Shown: positions 22,159-31,912, numbered from the stretch's first letter. The stretch is DNA of 64,000 nt from Halobacillus salinarum (GCF_022919095.1 NZ_CP095073.1:3844001-3908000); one strand, 5' to 3'. Notes: generated by a model not told the origin, from the letters alone. Numbers and translations: made by a program.

Positions 22159-22236
22159 ATCTTACAGTCGTCCTTTGATTTCGTCAAGTTAAAAACCGAA
22201 CATTAATTATTTATTTTCTGTTAAATGTTCGTTATT
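22159..22236 (-). promoter_or_regulatory. pbuG promoter with paired PurBoxes
   Basis: On the minus strand TTGACG (22182-22187) and TAAGAT (22159-22164) are 17 bases apart. AAAAACCGAACATT (22191-22204) and AAATGTTCGTTATT (22223-22236) are opposed PurBoxes like those before purE. The second overlaps the guaA stop codon. Confidence 0.8.
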
Positions 22237-23770
22237 CCCATTCAATTGTTGAAGGCGGCTTACTTGTAACATCGTACACAACCCGGTTAATATGATCGAC
22301 TTCATTGACAAGGCGGTTGGAAATTTTCTCGAGAATTTCCCAGGGAATACGTGCCCAGTCAGATGTCATTCCATCAATGGAAGTGACTGCCCGGATGCCG
22401 ATCGTGTAATCATACGTCCGCATGTCTCCCATTACCCCTACCGAACGAAAATTAGGAAGAACCGTAAAATACTGCCAAATATCGCGGTCCAGTCCGGCTT
22501 TTTTAATTTCTTCACGCAGGATATAATCGGATTCCCTTACAATTGCAAGCTTTTCTTCTGTAATTTCCCCTAATACTCGTATGGCCAGACCCGGTCCAGG
22601 GAAAGGCTGACGCCAGACGATATGTTCAGGTACCCCAAGCTCTGTGCCTAGAGCTCGTACTTCATCCTTAAACAGTGTATTTAACGGTTCAATTAAATCA
22701 AACTGCATTTTTTCCGGCAGTCCGCCTACGTTATGATGCGATTTAATCGTCTGAGCAGTCTCCGTACCACTTTCAATGATATCGGTATAAAGCGTTCCCT
22801 GCGCAAGGAAGTCAATATCTTTAAGCTTGTCTGCCTCATCATCGAATACATAAATAAATTCATTGCCAATGATTTTACGTTTCTGCTCAGGGTCAGAGAC
22901 TCCTTCCAGCTTGCTTAAGAAGCGTTCTTGTGCATCTACTTTAATAATGTTCATGTGAAATCCTTCTCCAAGAGTCCGCATGACATCATCTGCTTCTCCT
23001 TTTCTAAGCAGACCGTGATCTACGAAAATACAAGTGAGCTGATCACCGATAGCTTTGTGGATTAAAGCAGCCACGACTGAAGAATCAACTCCACCGCTTA
23101 AAGCACAAAGTACTTTTCGATCGCCTACCTGCTCACGGATTTTCTCCACTTCCATTTCTACAACATGCTCCATCGTCCAGTCATCTTTCGCATGACAAAC
23201 TTCAAACACAAATCTTCTCAGGAGGTCATTGCCGTATTCGGAATGACGCACTTCCGGGTGGAATTGCACCCCGTACATGCTCGTCTTCTTATTGCTTATA
23301 GCTGCTACTGGACAGGATGGACTTGTGGCATCCGTTTGAAAACCTTCTGGAGGGGCAATGACTTTATCGCTATGGCTCATCCAGACTGTCTGTTCACGAG
23401 GGGTTTTATGAAAGAGAAGAGAATCATTTATGACATCCATCTCTGCTTTTCCATACTCCCGCTCATCTGCACGCTTCACTTCACCACCAAAGTGGTGGGT
23501 CATTAACTGCATGCCGTAACAAATCCCCAGTACAGGAATTCCTAATTCAAAAAGGTCTTCGTCACAACGGAAGCTTCCTTCCCCATACACACTGTTTGGT
23601 CCTCCTGAAAGAATAATGCCGCTTGGGTTTAATGCTTTGATGTCTTCAGCTGTCATCTTATGGGAATGCAGCTCGCTGTACACACCAAACTCACGAATTC
23701 TGCGTGTAATCAATTGATTGTATTGACTTCCAAAGTCAAGAACGAGAATCATTCCTTCTACTTGCTCCAT
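22232..23770 (-). CDS. guaA: GMP synthase (glutamine-hydrolysing) GuaA
   Basis: 512-residue bifunctional enzyme turning XMP into GMP. The N-terminal class I glutaminase has GICYGMQ with the nucleophile Cys84 and [12 protein letters not shown]. The ATP pyrophosphatase domain carries the P-loop [12 protein letters not shown], and the dimerisation domain ends [11 protein letters not shown], identical in style to the Bacillus protein. The ATG at 23770 gives [18 protein letters not shown]. It is governed by its own guanine-class riboswitch, a direct end-product control. Confidence 0.97.
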   Translation of the reverse strand: MEQVEGMILVLDFGSQYNQLITRRIREFGVYSELHSHKMTAEDIKALNPSGIILSGGPNSVYGEGSFRCDEDLFELGIPVLGICYGMQLMTHHFGGEVKRADEREYGKAEMDVINDSLLFHKTPREQTVWMSHSDKVIAPPEGFQTDATSPSCPVAAISNKKTSMYGVQFHPEVRHSEYGNDLLRRFVFEVCHAKDDWTMEHVVEMEVEKIREQVGDRKVLCALSGGVDSSVVAALIHKAIGDQLTCIFVDHGLLRKGEADDVMRTLGEGFHMNIIKVDAQERFLSKLEGVSDPEQKRKIIGNEFIYVFDDEADKLKDIDFLAQGTLYTDIIESGTETAQTIKSHHNVGGLPEKMQFDLIEPLNTLFKDEVRALGTELGVPEHIVWRQPFPGPGLAIRVLGEITEEKLAIVRESDYILREEIKKAGLDRDIWQYFTVLPNFRSVGVMGDMRTYDYTIGIRAVTSIDGMTSDWARIPWEILEKISNRLVNEVDHINRVVYDVTSKPPSTIEWE

Positions 23771-23858
23771 TCTCTCCAGCTCCTTTTCTTTAGTTCCTTG
23801 TCATTCAAACGACGATCTATCTTTTAATAAAAGCACAAATTGTGCAATGGTCAAACAA

Positions 23859-23909
23859 TAAAAAATGGACTTCTGCCTTCAGCAATAATCAGCGAAGGCA
23901 GAAATCCAT
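23859..23909 (-). terminator. Riboswitch-controlled terminator before guaA
   Basis: On the minus strand TGGATTTCTGCCTTCGC pairs with GCTGAAGGCAGAAGTCCA, then TTTTTT follows. The stem is about 17 bp. CCTTC in the 5' arm could also pair with GAAGG in the 3' P1 strand of the aptamer. Confidence 0.9.
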
Positions 23910-23929
23910 CCAAGTCCATACATGTATAT

Positions 23930-23954
23930 GACTATGATTCCCACCTTCATAGTC
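23930..23954 (-). promoter_or_regulatory. Alternative hairpin overlapping aptamer P1 in the guaA leader
   Basis: GACTATGA and TCATAGTC are exact complements with a 9-base loop. The first arm on the RNA is the aptamer 3' joining and P1 strand, so this hairpin and the ligand-bound aptamer exclude each other. Confidence 0.65.
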
Positions 23955-24014
23955 AGGACATTTACGGTGCCCCGGTAGAGACTCTCGAACCATATTCTCG
24001 AGGATATACGAAGG
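23944..24014 (-). ncRNA. Purine riboswitch aptamer, guanine type, upstream of guaA
   Basis: Minus-strand aptamer with P1 arms CCTTCGTA and TATGAAGG, GAATATGG, GTCTCTACC and CCGTAAA. The specificity base is C (TCCTGACTATG), so guanine. It is the third such element within about 5 kb. Confidence 0.94.
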
Positions 24015-24036
24015 ATGAATGCGTTAATTTCCTACC

Positions 24037-24065
24037 ATTCTACCAACCGGTGCAGCGGGAATCAA
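24037..24065 (-). promoter_or_regulatory. Promoter for guaA
   Basis: On the minus strand TTGATT (24060-24065) and TAGAAT (24037-24042) are exactly 17 bases apart, about 23 bases before the aptamer. The -35 overlaps the stop region of the upstream transglutaminase gene. No PurBox is seen here, unlike purE and pbuG. Confidence 0.65.
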
Positions 24066-26275
24066 GACAATGCTTTTTTAATTAAATTTTCCCATAATTC
24101 AGTGACTTTCTTCCATTGTTCTCCGCCTTGTTCATTTCGATACAGCACCTTTTCATAACTATTAGTGAGCTGGCGCATTTCGCTCGATTGCAGACGCCGG
24201 TCCACCTCTCTTGCATAATCACGAAGGGTCTGTCCGGAATTCCTTTTAATTCCTTTATGATCTAATAACTTTAACAAAAATTGGTAAGCTTTTTCGTAGG
24301 TTTCTTTCTCTTCATTTCTACGATACTTTCTGATGAGATACGCGGCAATCCATCGATATCTCGTAACGTAAAGCAATGCCGAAGCGGCAGCAAGGAACAC
24401 GAGAGTAATCCAAATCCATACATGACCTCCACCTTCTGAGGTTGGAAGGGATAATCCTCCAGAGCTTGCTTGTTCATCTTCAATTTGCGCTGGATTCCCG
24501 GCATTTTGTTCGGGCTTTTGACTGCTGTCGGATTGGGGGTCTGAATTATCAGGTTCAGGAGTATCGACCTGGGTATAAAAATCCGCATTGTTTGTAAACC
24601 CTTTTGTCGGTTCGAATGGAACCCAGCCTGCGTCAGGAAAATAAACTTCTACCCAGGAATGCGCATTTCCACTAGTCACCTGATAAACATTGTAATTTTT
24701 CCCTCTAATCTGCTCCGTATCCCCGGTCGGTTCTCCTCCAGTGAATCCTTTAACCCAGCGTGCCGGAATTCCCTGGCTTCGTAACAGAATGACCATAGAA
24801 GTTGAAAAGTTGTCACAATAGCCTATTTGCGATTCAAAAAGAAATTGATCTACGTAATCTTCATTTTTTTCGGGAACAGCTACGTTTTTAGTAGAGTATT
24901 CAAAACCATTCGCAGAGAAATAGGATTCTACTGCTTTTGCTTTATCGTACCGATTGTCTTCAGAAGCGACTATCTCCCGTCCCAATTTTTCAACACGCTT
25001 CGGCAAAGACTTAGGAAGCTGAAGGTAACGGTTTTTTATTTGCTGCGGGTCATCCGTACTCGATTCACGAAGCTGGTCATATTCAAAAGAAGGTGCCTCG
25101 TATTCAGCACTATAGCTGTTCAATTGGGTGACATCTCCGTTGCCTCCGCTTAACAGTGTATCAATTTCACCTGTATTTTCATGAAGTCTTAAATCGATTT
25201 CTTCAGGAGAACCGGCGACAGCTTTTACCCCATAAGGATAAACCAGCTTGTTGAATTTTGCTTGATCAGAAAAGTAAAGATACGCCGTATGCTCTTCGGT
25301 CTTCACTTCCTCTGTAAAAGTCCGATAGGTAATATTCCCTGGCGGCATCATTTTCGTATCTTCGGCCAGCGAATCCTCCCAGCCTTTTCCCGTATAGACG
25401 TCCTTGGATTCAATTCGCCAATACCTCTTTTGGTCAGCCATTGCGTGGAAGACCGGGGTATCATCCTGAATAAACGATCCTCCAAGATTCGAGTCGTTTT
25501 CCCCGTAACCCACTTTTTGGATGGTTCCTTTTCCGCCTGCTCCATCTCCTCCTGCAGCACTCTTAATAAATGGGACCGGATCCGGCCACTGCGGGGCAAG
25601 TTTAGGTGATGCATAGCCTATGATCGTAGAAAAAAGCACGACCGAAAGCAGCGGAAGCACCCATAGATGAGCCTTCTTCAATCTGGAAACATGGATGAAC
25701 TCCCTGTCCATTTCTGAGGAAAAACTCGACAGCCCAAGAGCTATCATAGCAATGATAAAAGTTCTGATGATCGCCCAGTGGCCGTCATATACCGTAAATG
25801 TATCAATTACGGTTACATAAATAATCGTGAATAGGACAAAGAAAAACATGCGCTTTGCCACAACAAACCAGTAATACAGCAAATAGCTCATAAGCCAAAG
25901 CAATATTAGAAACAAAAGACTTCTAAATAACGGGGTCATTGCCCACCACTGCTGAGCCTGAATCACCTGAATATTGTAGATCACCTGATCGTACAATACA
26001 CCAAACCAATTCCTGCTGAATATGCGTTCGGCAATATACAATCCATCAAGAATGAAAGCAAGTCCTATCAGCTTTAACAGCCCTGAGAGCCACCAATTTA
26101 ATTGAAGAAAGGAAATAAAAAAGCAAAAAGCTGCGTAAATAAAGAAAACGGTCGTATCTTCAGTATTGGTGATCGTATCAAGCGGCCGCAGCCACTCGCA
26201 AAACAGCAGAAAACCACATAAATAGATGGCTAGCTGATAGATTAGTGACGGGCGGTCTTCTGTCCGGTTAAACAT
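24062..26275 (-). CDS. yebA: Transglutaminase-like membrane protein (YebA family)
   Basis: 737-residue membrane protein. The N-terminal 210 residues contain about six hydrophobic helices. A long extracytoplasmic part follows, with a transglutaminase-like domain whose triad is visible: Cys in QIGYCDNFSTSMV, His in NAHSWVEVYF and Asp in FPDAGWVPFEPT. A further transmembrane helix near residue 620 and a cytoplasmic tail close the protein. The ATG overlaps the DUF58 gene stop as TAATG. The MoxR-DUF58-transglutaminase trio is a common conserved unit; its substrate is not known. Confidence 0.9.
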   Translation of the reverse strand: MFNRTEDRPSLIYQLAIYLCGFLLFCEWLRPLDTITNTEDTTVFFIYAAFCFFISFLQLNWWLSGLLKLIGLAFILDGLYIAERIFSRNWFGVLYDQVIYNIQVIQAQQWWAMTPLFRSLLFLILLWLMSYLLYYWFVVAKRMFFFVLFTIIYVTVIDTFTVYDGHWAIIRTFIIAMIALGLSSFSSEMDREFIHVSRLKKAHLWVLPLLSVVLFSTIIGYASPKLAPQWPDPVPFIKSAAGGDGAGGKGTIQKVGYGENDSNLGGSFIQDDTPVFHAMADQKRYWRIESKDVYTGKGWEDSLAEDTKMMPPGNITYRTFTEEVKTEEHTAYLYFSDQAKFNKLVYPYGVKAVAGSPEEIDLRLHENTGEIDTLLSGGNGDVTQLNSYSAEYEAPSFEYDQLRESSTDDPQQIKNRYLQLPKSLPKRVEKLGREIVASEDNRYDKAKAVESYFSANGFEYSTKNVAVPEKNEDYVDQFLFESQIGYCDNFSTSMVILLRSQGIPARWVKGFTGGEPTGDTEQIRGKNYNVYQVTSGNAHSWVEVYFPDAGWVPFEPTKGFTNNADFYTQVDTPEPDNSDPQSDSSQKPEQNAGNPAQIEDEQASSGGLSLPTSEGGGHVWIWITLVFLAAASALLYVTRYRWIAAYLIRKYRRNEEKETYEKAYQFLLKLLDHKGIKRNSGQTLRDYAREVDRRLQSSEMRQLTNSYEKVLYRNEQGGEQWKKVTELWENLIKKALS

Positions 26276-27540
26276 TAGGTGTTCACCCCAAACTCTTCTT
26301 GAATTAAGTGTTCCTCCGAAAGCACATTCACTACAACTCCACGGTGTTTCAAAGCTTTAATCAGCTGATGGTCCTGAAAGCTCATCTGGCTCTGCGGGCG
26401 GAGATAAAAGAACAGCAGCTTTCTGGATTTCTGTGCAAGTTTATGAAGAGCCTGCTCTGTTTGGGCATCTAAATGATGACTGATGATCATCGTGATCATG
26501 CCGCTCGGCAGCTGGGTACGCTCCCGGTCCAGTTGCTGGGCAAATGGCACACGGCCAAGCGGTCGGATTTTGGCGAGTTGACGCTGGATCATTTGTTTAT
26601 GTTTGTAATCCTGCTGAAAGGGAAAGAACTGCTTTCCATCTCCCAAAGTCATAAAAGCCAGCTGTGACGACTGTTTATGGAGCTCATCTAACAAAGAAGC
26701 AGTAAATTCAACAGCTCCCTCAAAAGCTAGAGGGTTCATGGAAGGATGATAAACAGCATCTAAAATGACTAATATATCAGCGCTTTTCTCTTGTTCAAAT
26801 TCCTTCGTCATCATCTCATTCTTTTTAGCAGTTGTCTTCCAGTCGATCCAGGCAAACTTATCTCCCGGCATGTAATCTCTTACCCCGGTCACCACGTTGC
26901 TGTTTTTTTCGTTTAACCGAAAGGAAGGACTTGCTCCCTGCTCAAAGCTGTACACCATTTCTATCATATTGAGCTTGCGTTTATAAGGAAACACGAGCAG
27001 TTTTTGCTCAGTCTCATATACGAATTCCCTTTTTACAAATCCAAAAAAATCCCCGGTTTTTACCCGGATGGATTTTAAATCATGTTCGCCCCGAGGCACC
27101 CGTTCCAATGAATAGGAATACTCGATTTTCTTTTTGAACCATGGAAATGAAACGAGCGTTACCCTTCTTTGCTCCTTCAAATCCTCAGGCTTGTCCATAT
27201 GACGAAATTTTTCAAGGTGGGTATCTTTCCTTTTCAACGAATCAGGAAAGTATTCTTCTATTACACAATAATAGAGTGGAAACGGAAAATTCCTCGTCAA
27301 AGTCACTTCCACATCAATGGTTTCTCCGCCAGTTGCTACACTTTTGGACAGGTGGCGTTCCACTTCCCATTGATGAATTGGATAAACGAGCAGGCAAGCC
27401 ATATAAATGAGGAAAGGCAGGAACCCATAAAAGAGAAACCAGCTGACAAACCCGCCTTGAAACATGGCATACGAAAACAAGGTGACAAAAAGGATGATTA
27501 CGATCGAAAGCTTCACAATAAATTGAGTGGAGTACCTCAT
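26275..27540 (-). CDS. yeaD: DUF58 family protein (YeaD)
   Basis: 421-residue protein with two N-terminal membrane segments (residues about 9-27 and 31-50) and a DUF58/vWA-like domain. The DUF58 signature is seen as GVRDYMPGDKFAWIDWKTTAK, followed by ADILVILDAVYHP, resembling the start of a von Willebrand A fold. It overlaps the MoxR gene by 4 bases (ATGA) and the transglutaminase gene by 1, a tightly coupled operon. DUF58 proteins commonly partner MoxR ATPases. Confidence 0.92.
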   Translation of the reverse strand: MRYSTQFIVKLSIVIILFVTLFSYAMFQGGFVSWFLFYGFLPFLIYMACLLVYPIHQWEVERHLSKSVATGGETIDVEVTLTRNFPFPLYYCVIEEYFPDSLKRKDTHLEKFRHMDKPEDLKEQRRVTLVSFPWFKKKIEYSYSLERVPRGEHDLKSIRVKTGDFFGFVKREFVYETEQKLLVFPYKRKLNMIEMVYSFEQGASPSFRLNEKNSNVVTGVRDYMPGDKFAWIDWKTTAKKNEMMTKEFEQEKSADILVILDAVYHPSMNPLAFEGAVEFTASLLDELHKQSSQLAFMTLGDGKQFFPFQQDYKHKQMIQRQLAKIRPLGRVPFAQQLDRERTQLPSGMITMIISHHLDAQTEQALHKLAQKSRKLLFFYLRPQSQMSFQDHQLIKALKHRGVVVNVLSEEHLIQEEFGVNT

Positions 27541-28502
27541 TTTCCAATGTTCCTAGAGACTGGGACTGTCGTTCTTGATAACAGCTCTTCGATAATAAAT
27601 TCTTCTGTCGCCCCTTCAAACCTGGCTTCTGAAGTTAAAATCATCCGATGAGAAAGTACATACGGAGCCAAATACTTCACATCATCCGGTACGACATAAT
27701 CACGATCATGAATAAAAGCATAAGCCTTGGCCGCTTTCATCAATGATATGGATCCACGAGGACTCACTCCAAGGTAGACACCTTTATGTTCTCTCGTTCC
27801 TTTTACAATCTCTACGATATAACGATTAACAGTTTGGTCCACATATACTTTATCAACTTCTTTTTGAATACCAATTAATTCATCTTTTGTCATAACTGCT
27901 CGAATTTCATTAATTGGATGACCTTCAGAAGTTCGTGCCAGCATCTCCATCTCCTGTTTTGGCGATGGATACCCCATTTTCAATTTTAAAAGAAAACGGT
28001 CAAGCTGGGCTTCCGGTAAAGGATAAGTCCCCTCATACTCAATCGGGTTTTGGGTTGCCATTACGAAGAAAGGATCGCTTAGTGGAATTCCTTCTCCGTC
28101 GACAGTAATGCTTGTCTCTTCCATTCCTTCTAACAAAGCGGACTGGGTCTTTGGTGAGGTGCGGTTAATTTCATCGGCCAGGACTATATTCCCTAATATT
28201 GGACCAGGACGAAATTCAAACTCCAGCTTTTTCGGGTTATATATCGACACACCAGTTACGTCTGAAGGTAAAAGATCTGGTGTAAATTGAATTCGTTTAA
28301 ACTCACAATCCAGGGATTTAGCCAGTGTACGTACGAGCATGGTTTTTCCTACACCTGGAACGTCCTCTAAAAGCACATGACCTTTGGCTAGAAGGGCAAC
28401 GACGCTGAGAAGAGCCGCTTCTTCTTTCCCTATCATTACTTGGTTAATATTTTTCAAGACGTCTGCGATCCTCGGTTGATACAAAAATGTTTGCTGAGTC
28501 AT
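27537..28502 (-). CDS. yeaC: MoxR-family AAA+ ATPase (YeaC)
   Basis: 321-residue AAA+ ATPase of the MoxR type. The Walker A is VPGVGKT (48-54), Walker B NIVLADEINR, sensor 1 VMATQNPIEYEGTYPLPEAQLDRF (given by its ends), and a C-terminal lid with GVSPRGSISLMKAAKAYA. MoxR proteins act as chaperone-like ATPases that assemble or activate partners with vWA domains, here probably the DUF58 protein encoded next. AGAGGAG precedes the ATG. Confidence 0.94.
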   Translation of the reverse strand: MTQQTFLYQPRIADVLKNINQVMIGKEEAALLSVVALLAKGHVLLEDVPGVGKTMLVRTLAKSLDCEFKRIQFTPDLLPSDVTGVSIYNPKKLEFEFRPGPILGNIVLADEINRTSPKTQSALLEGMEETSITVDGEGIPLSDPFFVMATQNPIEYEGTYPLPEAQLDRFLLKLKMGYPSPKQEMEMLARTSEGHPINEIRAVMTKDELIGIQKEVDKVYVDQTVNRYIVEIVKGTREHKGVYLGVSPRGSISLMKAAKAYAFIHDRDYVVPDDVKYLAPYVLSHRMILTSEARFEGATEEFIIEELLSRTTVPVSRNIGK

Positions 28503-28557
28503 TTGTTGTACTCCTCTCGTCTTTTACACTCTATTCTGAAAAATCACATTCACCATA

Positions 28558-28586
28558 ACTATACTACATCAACCGTCATCCGACAA
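28558..28586 (-). promoter_or_regulatory. Promoter for the moxR-DUF58-transglutaminase operon
   Basis: On the minus strand TTGTCG (28581-28586) and TATAGT (28558-28563) are 17 bases apart, 55 bases before the moxR ATG. There is no second promoter evident before guaA apart from that in the guaA leader. Confidence 0.6.
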
Positions 28587-28889
28587 AGTATGTGGATCAT
28601 TGGATATAACAGGTAATTAATAAATGAATGGAAGGCTTTGCTACTCGCAGGAAACTGCTTCTAGATGGATGGTCAGCTGCTTCTAAACAAACAGCAGGTA
28701 GTATTTTACTCTTTAAAGATAGGGGTTAAGTATCGGTAAAGCTTGAGGGAGGGGCCACTTCTTGCATCGAGAGGCTGTATTCAGTGAAAGCAGAATTTTT
28801 TTGAGGAAAATCCAACAGCATTTACAAAGATTAATAATAAAATATTCCCTTTTCTTAACCATTCAAAACGCGGAGCATTGATAGAAAGA
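28587..28889. other. Intergenic stretch with no recognised gene
   Basis: About 300 bases between the moxR promoter and the lut terminator. No open frame with an RBS or family resemblance was seen, and no repeat or RNA motif was recognised. Confidence 0.5.
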
Positions 28890-28936
28890 TAAGCGTCAGG
28901 AATCCGGTTCGAATGTGACGAATCCTTGACGCTTAA
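28890..28936 (-). terminator. Probable terminator of the lut operon
   Basis: AAGCGTCA (28891-28898) and TGACGCTT (28927-28934) form the base of a long imperfect hairpin just after lutC. On the minus strand a T-rich but interrupted tail follows, so strength is uncertain. Confidence 0.6.
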
Positions 28937-28952
28937 CTATTCACAAGCCTTT

Positions 28953-29662
28953 TTATTTATCTTCAACGACAATATAAGTCACTTTTACTGGCCCGTGTAC
29001 CCCCACAATCAGATTCATTTCGATATCTGCACTGTTGCTTGGTCCGGTTATAAAGCTCACACAAGAAGATACGTCATGTCCTTGACTATTTTCTCTATGG
29101 ATAAGTCTTGCCGCCTGAGTCATCCGCGGTACAATGGTACTCTGCGGAATAATGGCGATATAAGTTCTAGGCAGCAAGCTGATCGACCGGCCGTTGCCGG
29201 CATCATTAAATAAAGTCACCGTTCCTGATTCAGCTAAGGTTACGTCACTAAAGGTTATTCCAACGTCAGCCTTTTCAGCGATTTCCTGATTCTTCTTCCC
29301 TTCTTGAGGATTCCAGATATGAAGGTCGATCCCTCTTTGCTTCAAATGGTTAAAAAAAGTGGGCAGTCCATATTCCTCATTACGGGATCTGCTGCAGCAA
29401 CCACTGACTTCCCTTCATATTCAGCAACGACCTCACGAAGAGCTTGAGGCAGCTCACTCGCTAAAGTTCGTTTTAACGTTGTATGAATCGCTTTACATTG
29501 AGCTTCCAGCCGGTCTGTCAGCTGAAAAGGATCGAGTCCTTCAAATACTTCCCATTGAGGCTGCACACTGTAGTCCGGCCGTTCGACCCCATCAACTTTT
29601 CGTTCTCTTCCAAGGTTAGCAGCCACCTGGTCTAGAAAGGCATCACGATTAGTTATTGTCAT
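28953..29662 (-). pseudogene. lutC: Lactate utilisation protein LutC, frame broken by one missing base
   Basis: LutC/YkgG family protein (DUF162), third member of the LutABC complex that oxidises L-lactate to pyruvate. The ATG at 29662 overlaps the lutB stop; AAAGGGG lies 9 bases upstream. The first part ends near KSVVAAADP, where the frame breaks at GGG 29384-29386 on the plus strand. Adding one C on the coding strand gives AADPRNEEYGLPTFFNHL and joins ADVGITFSDVTLAESGTV and the C-terminal GPSNSADIE segment. The repaired length is 236 residues, normal for LutC. A base-call error is the simplest explanation. Confidence 0.88.
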
Positions 29663-31085
29663 TCCGGTCAACCCCTTTCTTCCGTTGTTTGAACCAACTC
29701 CGAAACGATTGCTTACCAGGGGCAGGAAAATCCCTTGAATCGGTCCAGCCTTTCAAGGGGCCGGGACCATTAGTGATTTTTTCATCCCTTGTCCACGGTT
29801 TCAGCGCTGCCCCAGCCATCTTAGTACTCAGTTTATAGGCCGCAGGATTGGAGGCCCATTTTGCAAAGCCGCCCATCATCAGCTGCTCGCCTTTTGGAGC
29901 CATCTTCTCTTTTTCCACGATAATCTGACGATGACGGATGAGCTGTTCGTGAAGCGGTATTTTTACTGGGCACGCTTCAGTACAAGCCGCGCATAATGAA
30001 GAGGCGTATGGAAGCTCTTTATGATCCTCATATCCGTCAAGGAGCGGAGTGAGCACAGCTCCTATTGGTCCGGGATAAACCGAGCCATAGGCATGTCCGC
30101 CGACATGACGATAAACCGGACAGACATTGATACAGGCTGCACACCGTATACAATGAAGGGCGGATTGAAATTCAGTACCTAAAATTTTGGATCGTCCATT
30201 ATCAACGATGACAAGATGGTACTCTTCCGGCCCGTCGACTTCATTTTCTAATTTCGTTCCCGTAATGGATGTTACATAGCTTGTCAGCTTTTGCCCAACC
30301 GCTGCACGGGTCAAAAGACTGACGAGCACATCAAGCTCCTCCCAGGTAGGCACGAGCCTTTCCATCCCCATAACAGAAATCTGCGTTTCCGGAAGCGATG
30401 TGACAAGCCTTGCATTCCCTTCATTTGTTACAAACGTGACTGCCCCTGACTCCGCAACCGCAAAATTGCATCCTGTAATGCCTACATCAGCAGAAAGAAA
30501 TTCTTTTCTTAACTGCTCTCTTGCAAATGAAGCCAGCTCTTCAGGTATTTCTGATTTATCATAGCCTTTTTTCTTTGTAAACGTCTCCCGAATCTGTTCT
30601 TTGTTTTTATGAAGCGCAGGGGTTACGATATGAGATGGAGGATCTTCATCCAGCTGCAAAATCCATTCCCCAAGGTCCGTCTCGACCACTTCACTGCCGA
30701 TTTCCTCCAATGCCTCATTAAGTCCAATTTCTTCTGTAACCATCGATTTCGACTTGACCACTTTTTTCTTTTCCTTCTTTTGGACGACTTCTTGTATATA
30801 TTGATTGGCTTCTTCAGCCGTCTGGGCAAAAAATACGTGCCCGCCCCGCTTGGCAACTTGGTCGCTTAACTGCTGTAAATAGTAATCAAGGTTCTGCAGC
30901 GTATGTGTACGAATTTCTTCCCCTAATGTCCGCCAATCTTCCCAATTGCCAAGTTCTTCTGCAGCGTTTAATCTTCCGCTTCGAAAGCGGCCTTGTGCAG
31001 AGGAAACGGCTCCGCGCATAAAATCATTTTCAATTCCCTTCTGAATTCGTTCTTTATACGAAGCATCATTGATTCTTATAGCCAA
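29649..31085 (-). CDS. lutB: Lactate utilisation iron-sulfur protein LutB
   Basis: 478-residue LutB/YkgF protein. The N-terminal two thirds is the DUF162 domain ([17 protein letters not shown]) and the C-terminal third carries two 4Fe-4S cysteine sets, [16 protein letters not shown] and [17 protein letters not shown] start at 31085 follows GGGGGAG by 6 bases. It should pass electrons from lactate within the LutABC complex at the membrane. It lies 18 bases after lutA and overlaps lutC. Confidence 0.94.
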   Translation of the reverse strand: MAIRINDASYKERIQKGIENDFMRGAVSSAQGRFRSGRLNAAEELGNWEDWRTLGEEIRTHTLQNLDYYLQQLSDQVAKRGGHVFFAQTAEEANQYIQEVVQKKEKKKVVKSKSMVTEEIGLNEALEEIGSEVVETDLGEWILQLDEDPPSHIVTPALHKNKEQIRETFTKKKGYDKSEIPEELASFAREQLRKEFLSADVGITGCNFAVAESGAVTFVTNEGNARLVTSLPETQISVMGMERLVPTWEELDVLVSLLTRAAVGQKLTSYVTSITGTKLENEVDGPEEYHLVIVDNGRSKILGTEFQSALHCIRCAACINVCPVYRHVGGHAYGSVYPGPIGAVLTPLLDGYEDHKELPYASSLCAACTEACPVKIPLHEQLIRHRQIIVEKEKMAPKGEQLMMGGFAKWASNPAAYKLSTKMAGAALKPWTRDEKITNGPGPLKGWTDSRDFPAPGKQSFRSWFKQRKKGVDRNDNN

Positions 31086-31103
31086 GGTTTGCTCCCCCTA
31101 TCG

Positions 31104-31820
31104 TTAGTAAGTATTCAAAATTTCTGAAATATGAACGACTTTAACCGGCTGCTCGTCACGGCTTAATCTTCCCCCGATATTCATCAGGCAGCCCATGTCT
31201 CCTCCAATTAAATAATCTGCCTTTGTCTCGACAACGTGGCAGGCTTTTTCTTTGACCATCTCTTCAGAAATAGCGGCATTTTTTACAGCAAAGGTTCCCC
31301 CAAATCCGCAGCAGTCTTCTTTCAAAGGCAGCTCGATTAACTCAAGACCCTTCACCTGCTCAAGCATCAGCTGCGGGGCTTGTCTAACACCAAGAAGACG
31401 GGTCATGTGGCAGGAAGGGTGCAGCGTTGCGCTCCCTTGAAATTTCGATCCTACATCGACCACCTCCAACACGTCGACAAAAAATTGCGTAAGCTCATAC
31501 GACTTTGACGCCAAATCCTCTGCCGCTTCCTTCCATTCGGGTTCAGAAGCAAATACATGAGGGTATTCATGCAGCATGGCTACACAAGAGCCCGATGGAG
31601 CAACAACATATTCAGAATCCTTAAAAGCCTTCATCATTTGTATCATTGCTTCTTTAGATTTTTTCTCATAGCCACTGTTGTAAGCCGGCTGTCCACAGCA
31701 CGTTTGAAGCTCTGGAAAATCTACTTCACAACCAAATCGCTCCAATAACTCCACCGTGTTTTTTCCAACATCACTCGAAATGATGTCGCATACACACGTA
31801 ATAAAAATAGAAACTTTCAT
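31104..31820 (-). CDS. lutA: Lactate utilisation protein LutA
   Basis: 238-residue protein with two CCG domains, like the glycolate oxidase GlcF C-terminal region: CCGQPAYNSGY and CCGFGGTFAVK, which bind an iron-sulfur cofactor. ATG at 31820 follows GAGGAGGG. It is the first gene of lutABC, with the GntR regulator gene directly upstream. The lactate permease gene often paired with the system is not present. Confidence 0.94.
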   Translation of the reverse strand: MKVSIFITCVCDIISSDVGKNTVELLERFGCEVDFPELQTCCGQPAYNSGYEKKSKEAMIQMMKAFKDSEYVVAPSGSCVAMLHEYPHVFASEPEWKEAAEDLASKSYELTQFFVDVLEVVDVGSKFQGSATLHPSCHMTRLLGVRQAPQLMLEQVKGLELIELPLKEDCCGFGGTFAVKNAAISEEMVKEKACHVVETKADYLIGGDMGCLMNIGGRLSRDEQPVKVVHISEILNTY

Positions 31821-31853
31821 ATAAAAACCCTCCTCAGTTATAAAATTAAGCAG

Positions 31854-31866
31854 GTCATCTGATGAC
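31854..31866. promoter_or_regulatory. Palindromic operator-like site before lutA
   Basis: GTCATCTGATGAC, a 13-base palindrome with a single central base, lies between the regulator gene and lutA. Its size and TCATC/GATGA arms suit a FadR-type GntR dimer such as the neighbouring regulator. Direct proof is lacking. Confidence 0.6.
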
Positions 31867-31874
31867 TTACTTTA

Positions 31875-31912
31875 AATAAAAAGCTCTACCTTATTCCATT
31901 CATGCAGAGCTT
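31875..31912 (-). terminator. Terminator after the lut regulator gene
   Basis: On the minus strand AAGCTCT and AGAGCTT flank an 18-base loop and are followed by TTTATTT. It would separate regulator transcription from lutABC. Confidence 0.6.

Noticed and set aside
19055-24014. Adenine-type purine riboswitch
   Set aside because: All three aptamers have C, not U, at the specificity position in the 3' joining strand.
27169-27651. 160-codon plus-strand open frame
   Set aside because: Antisense to the DUF58 and MoxR genes with no motif or RBS.
28587-28889. Possible remnant of a mobile element
   Set aside because: No transposase similarity, inverted terminal repeats or target duplication could be seen.
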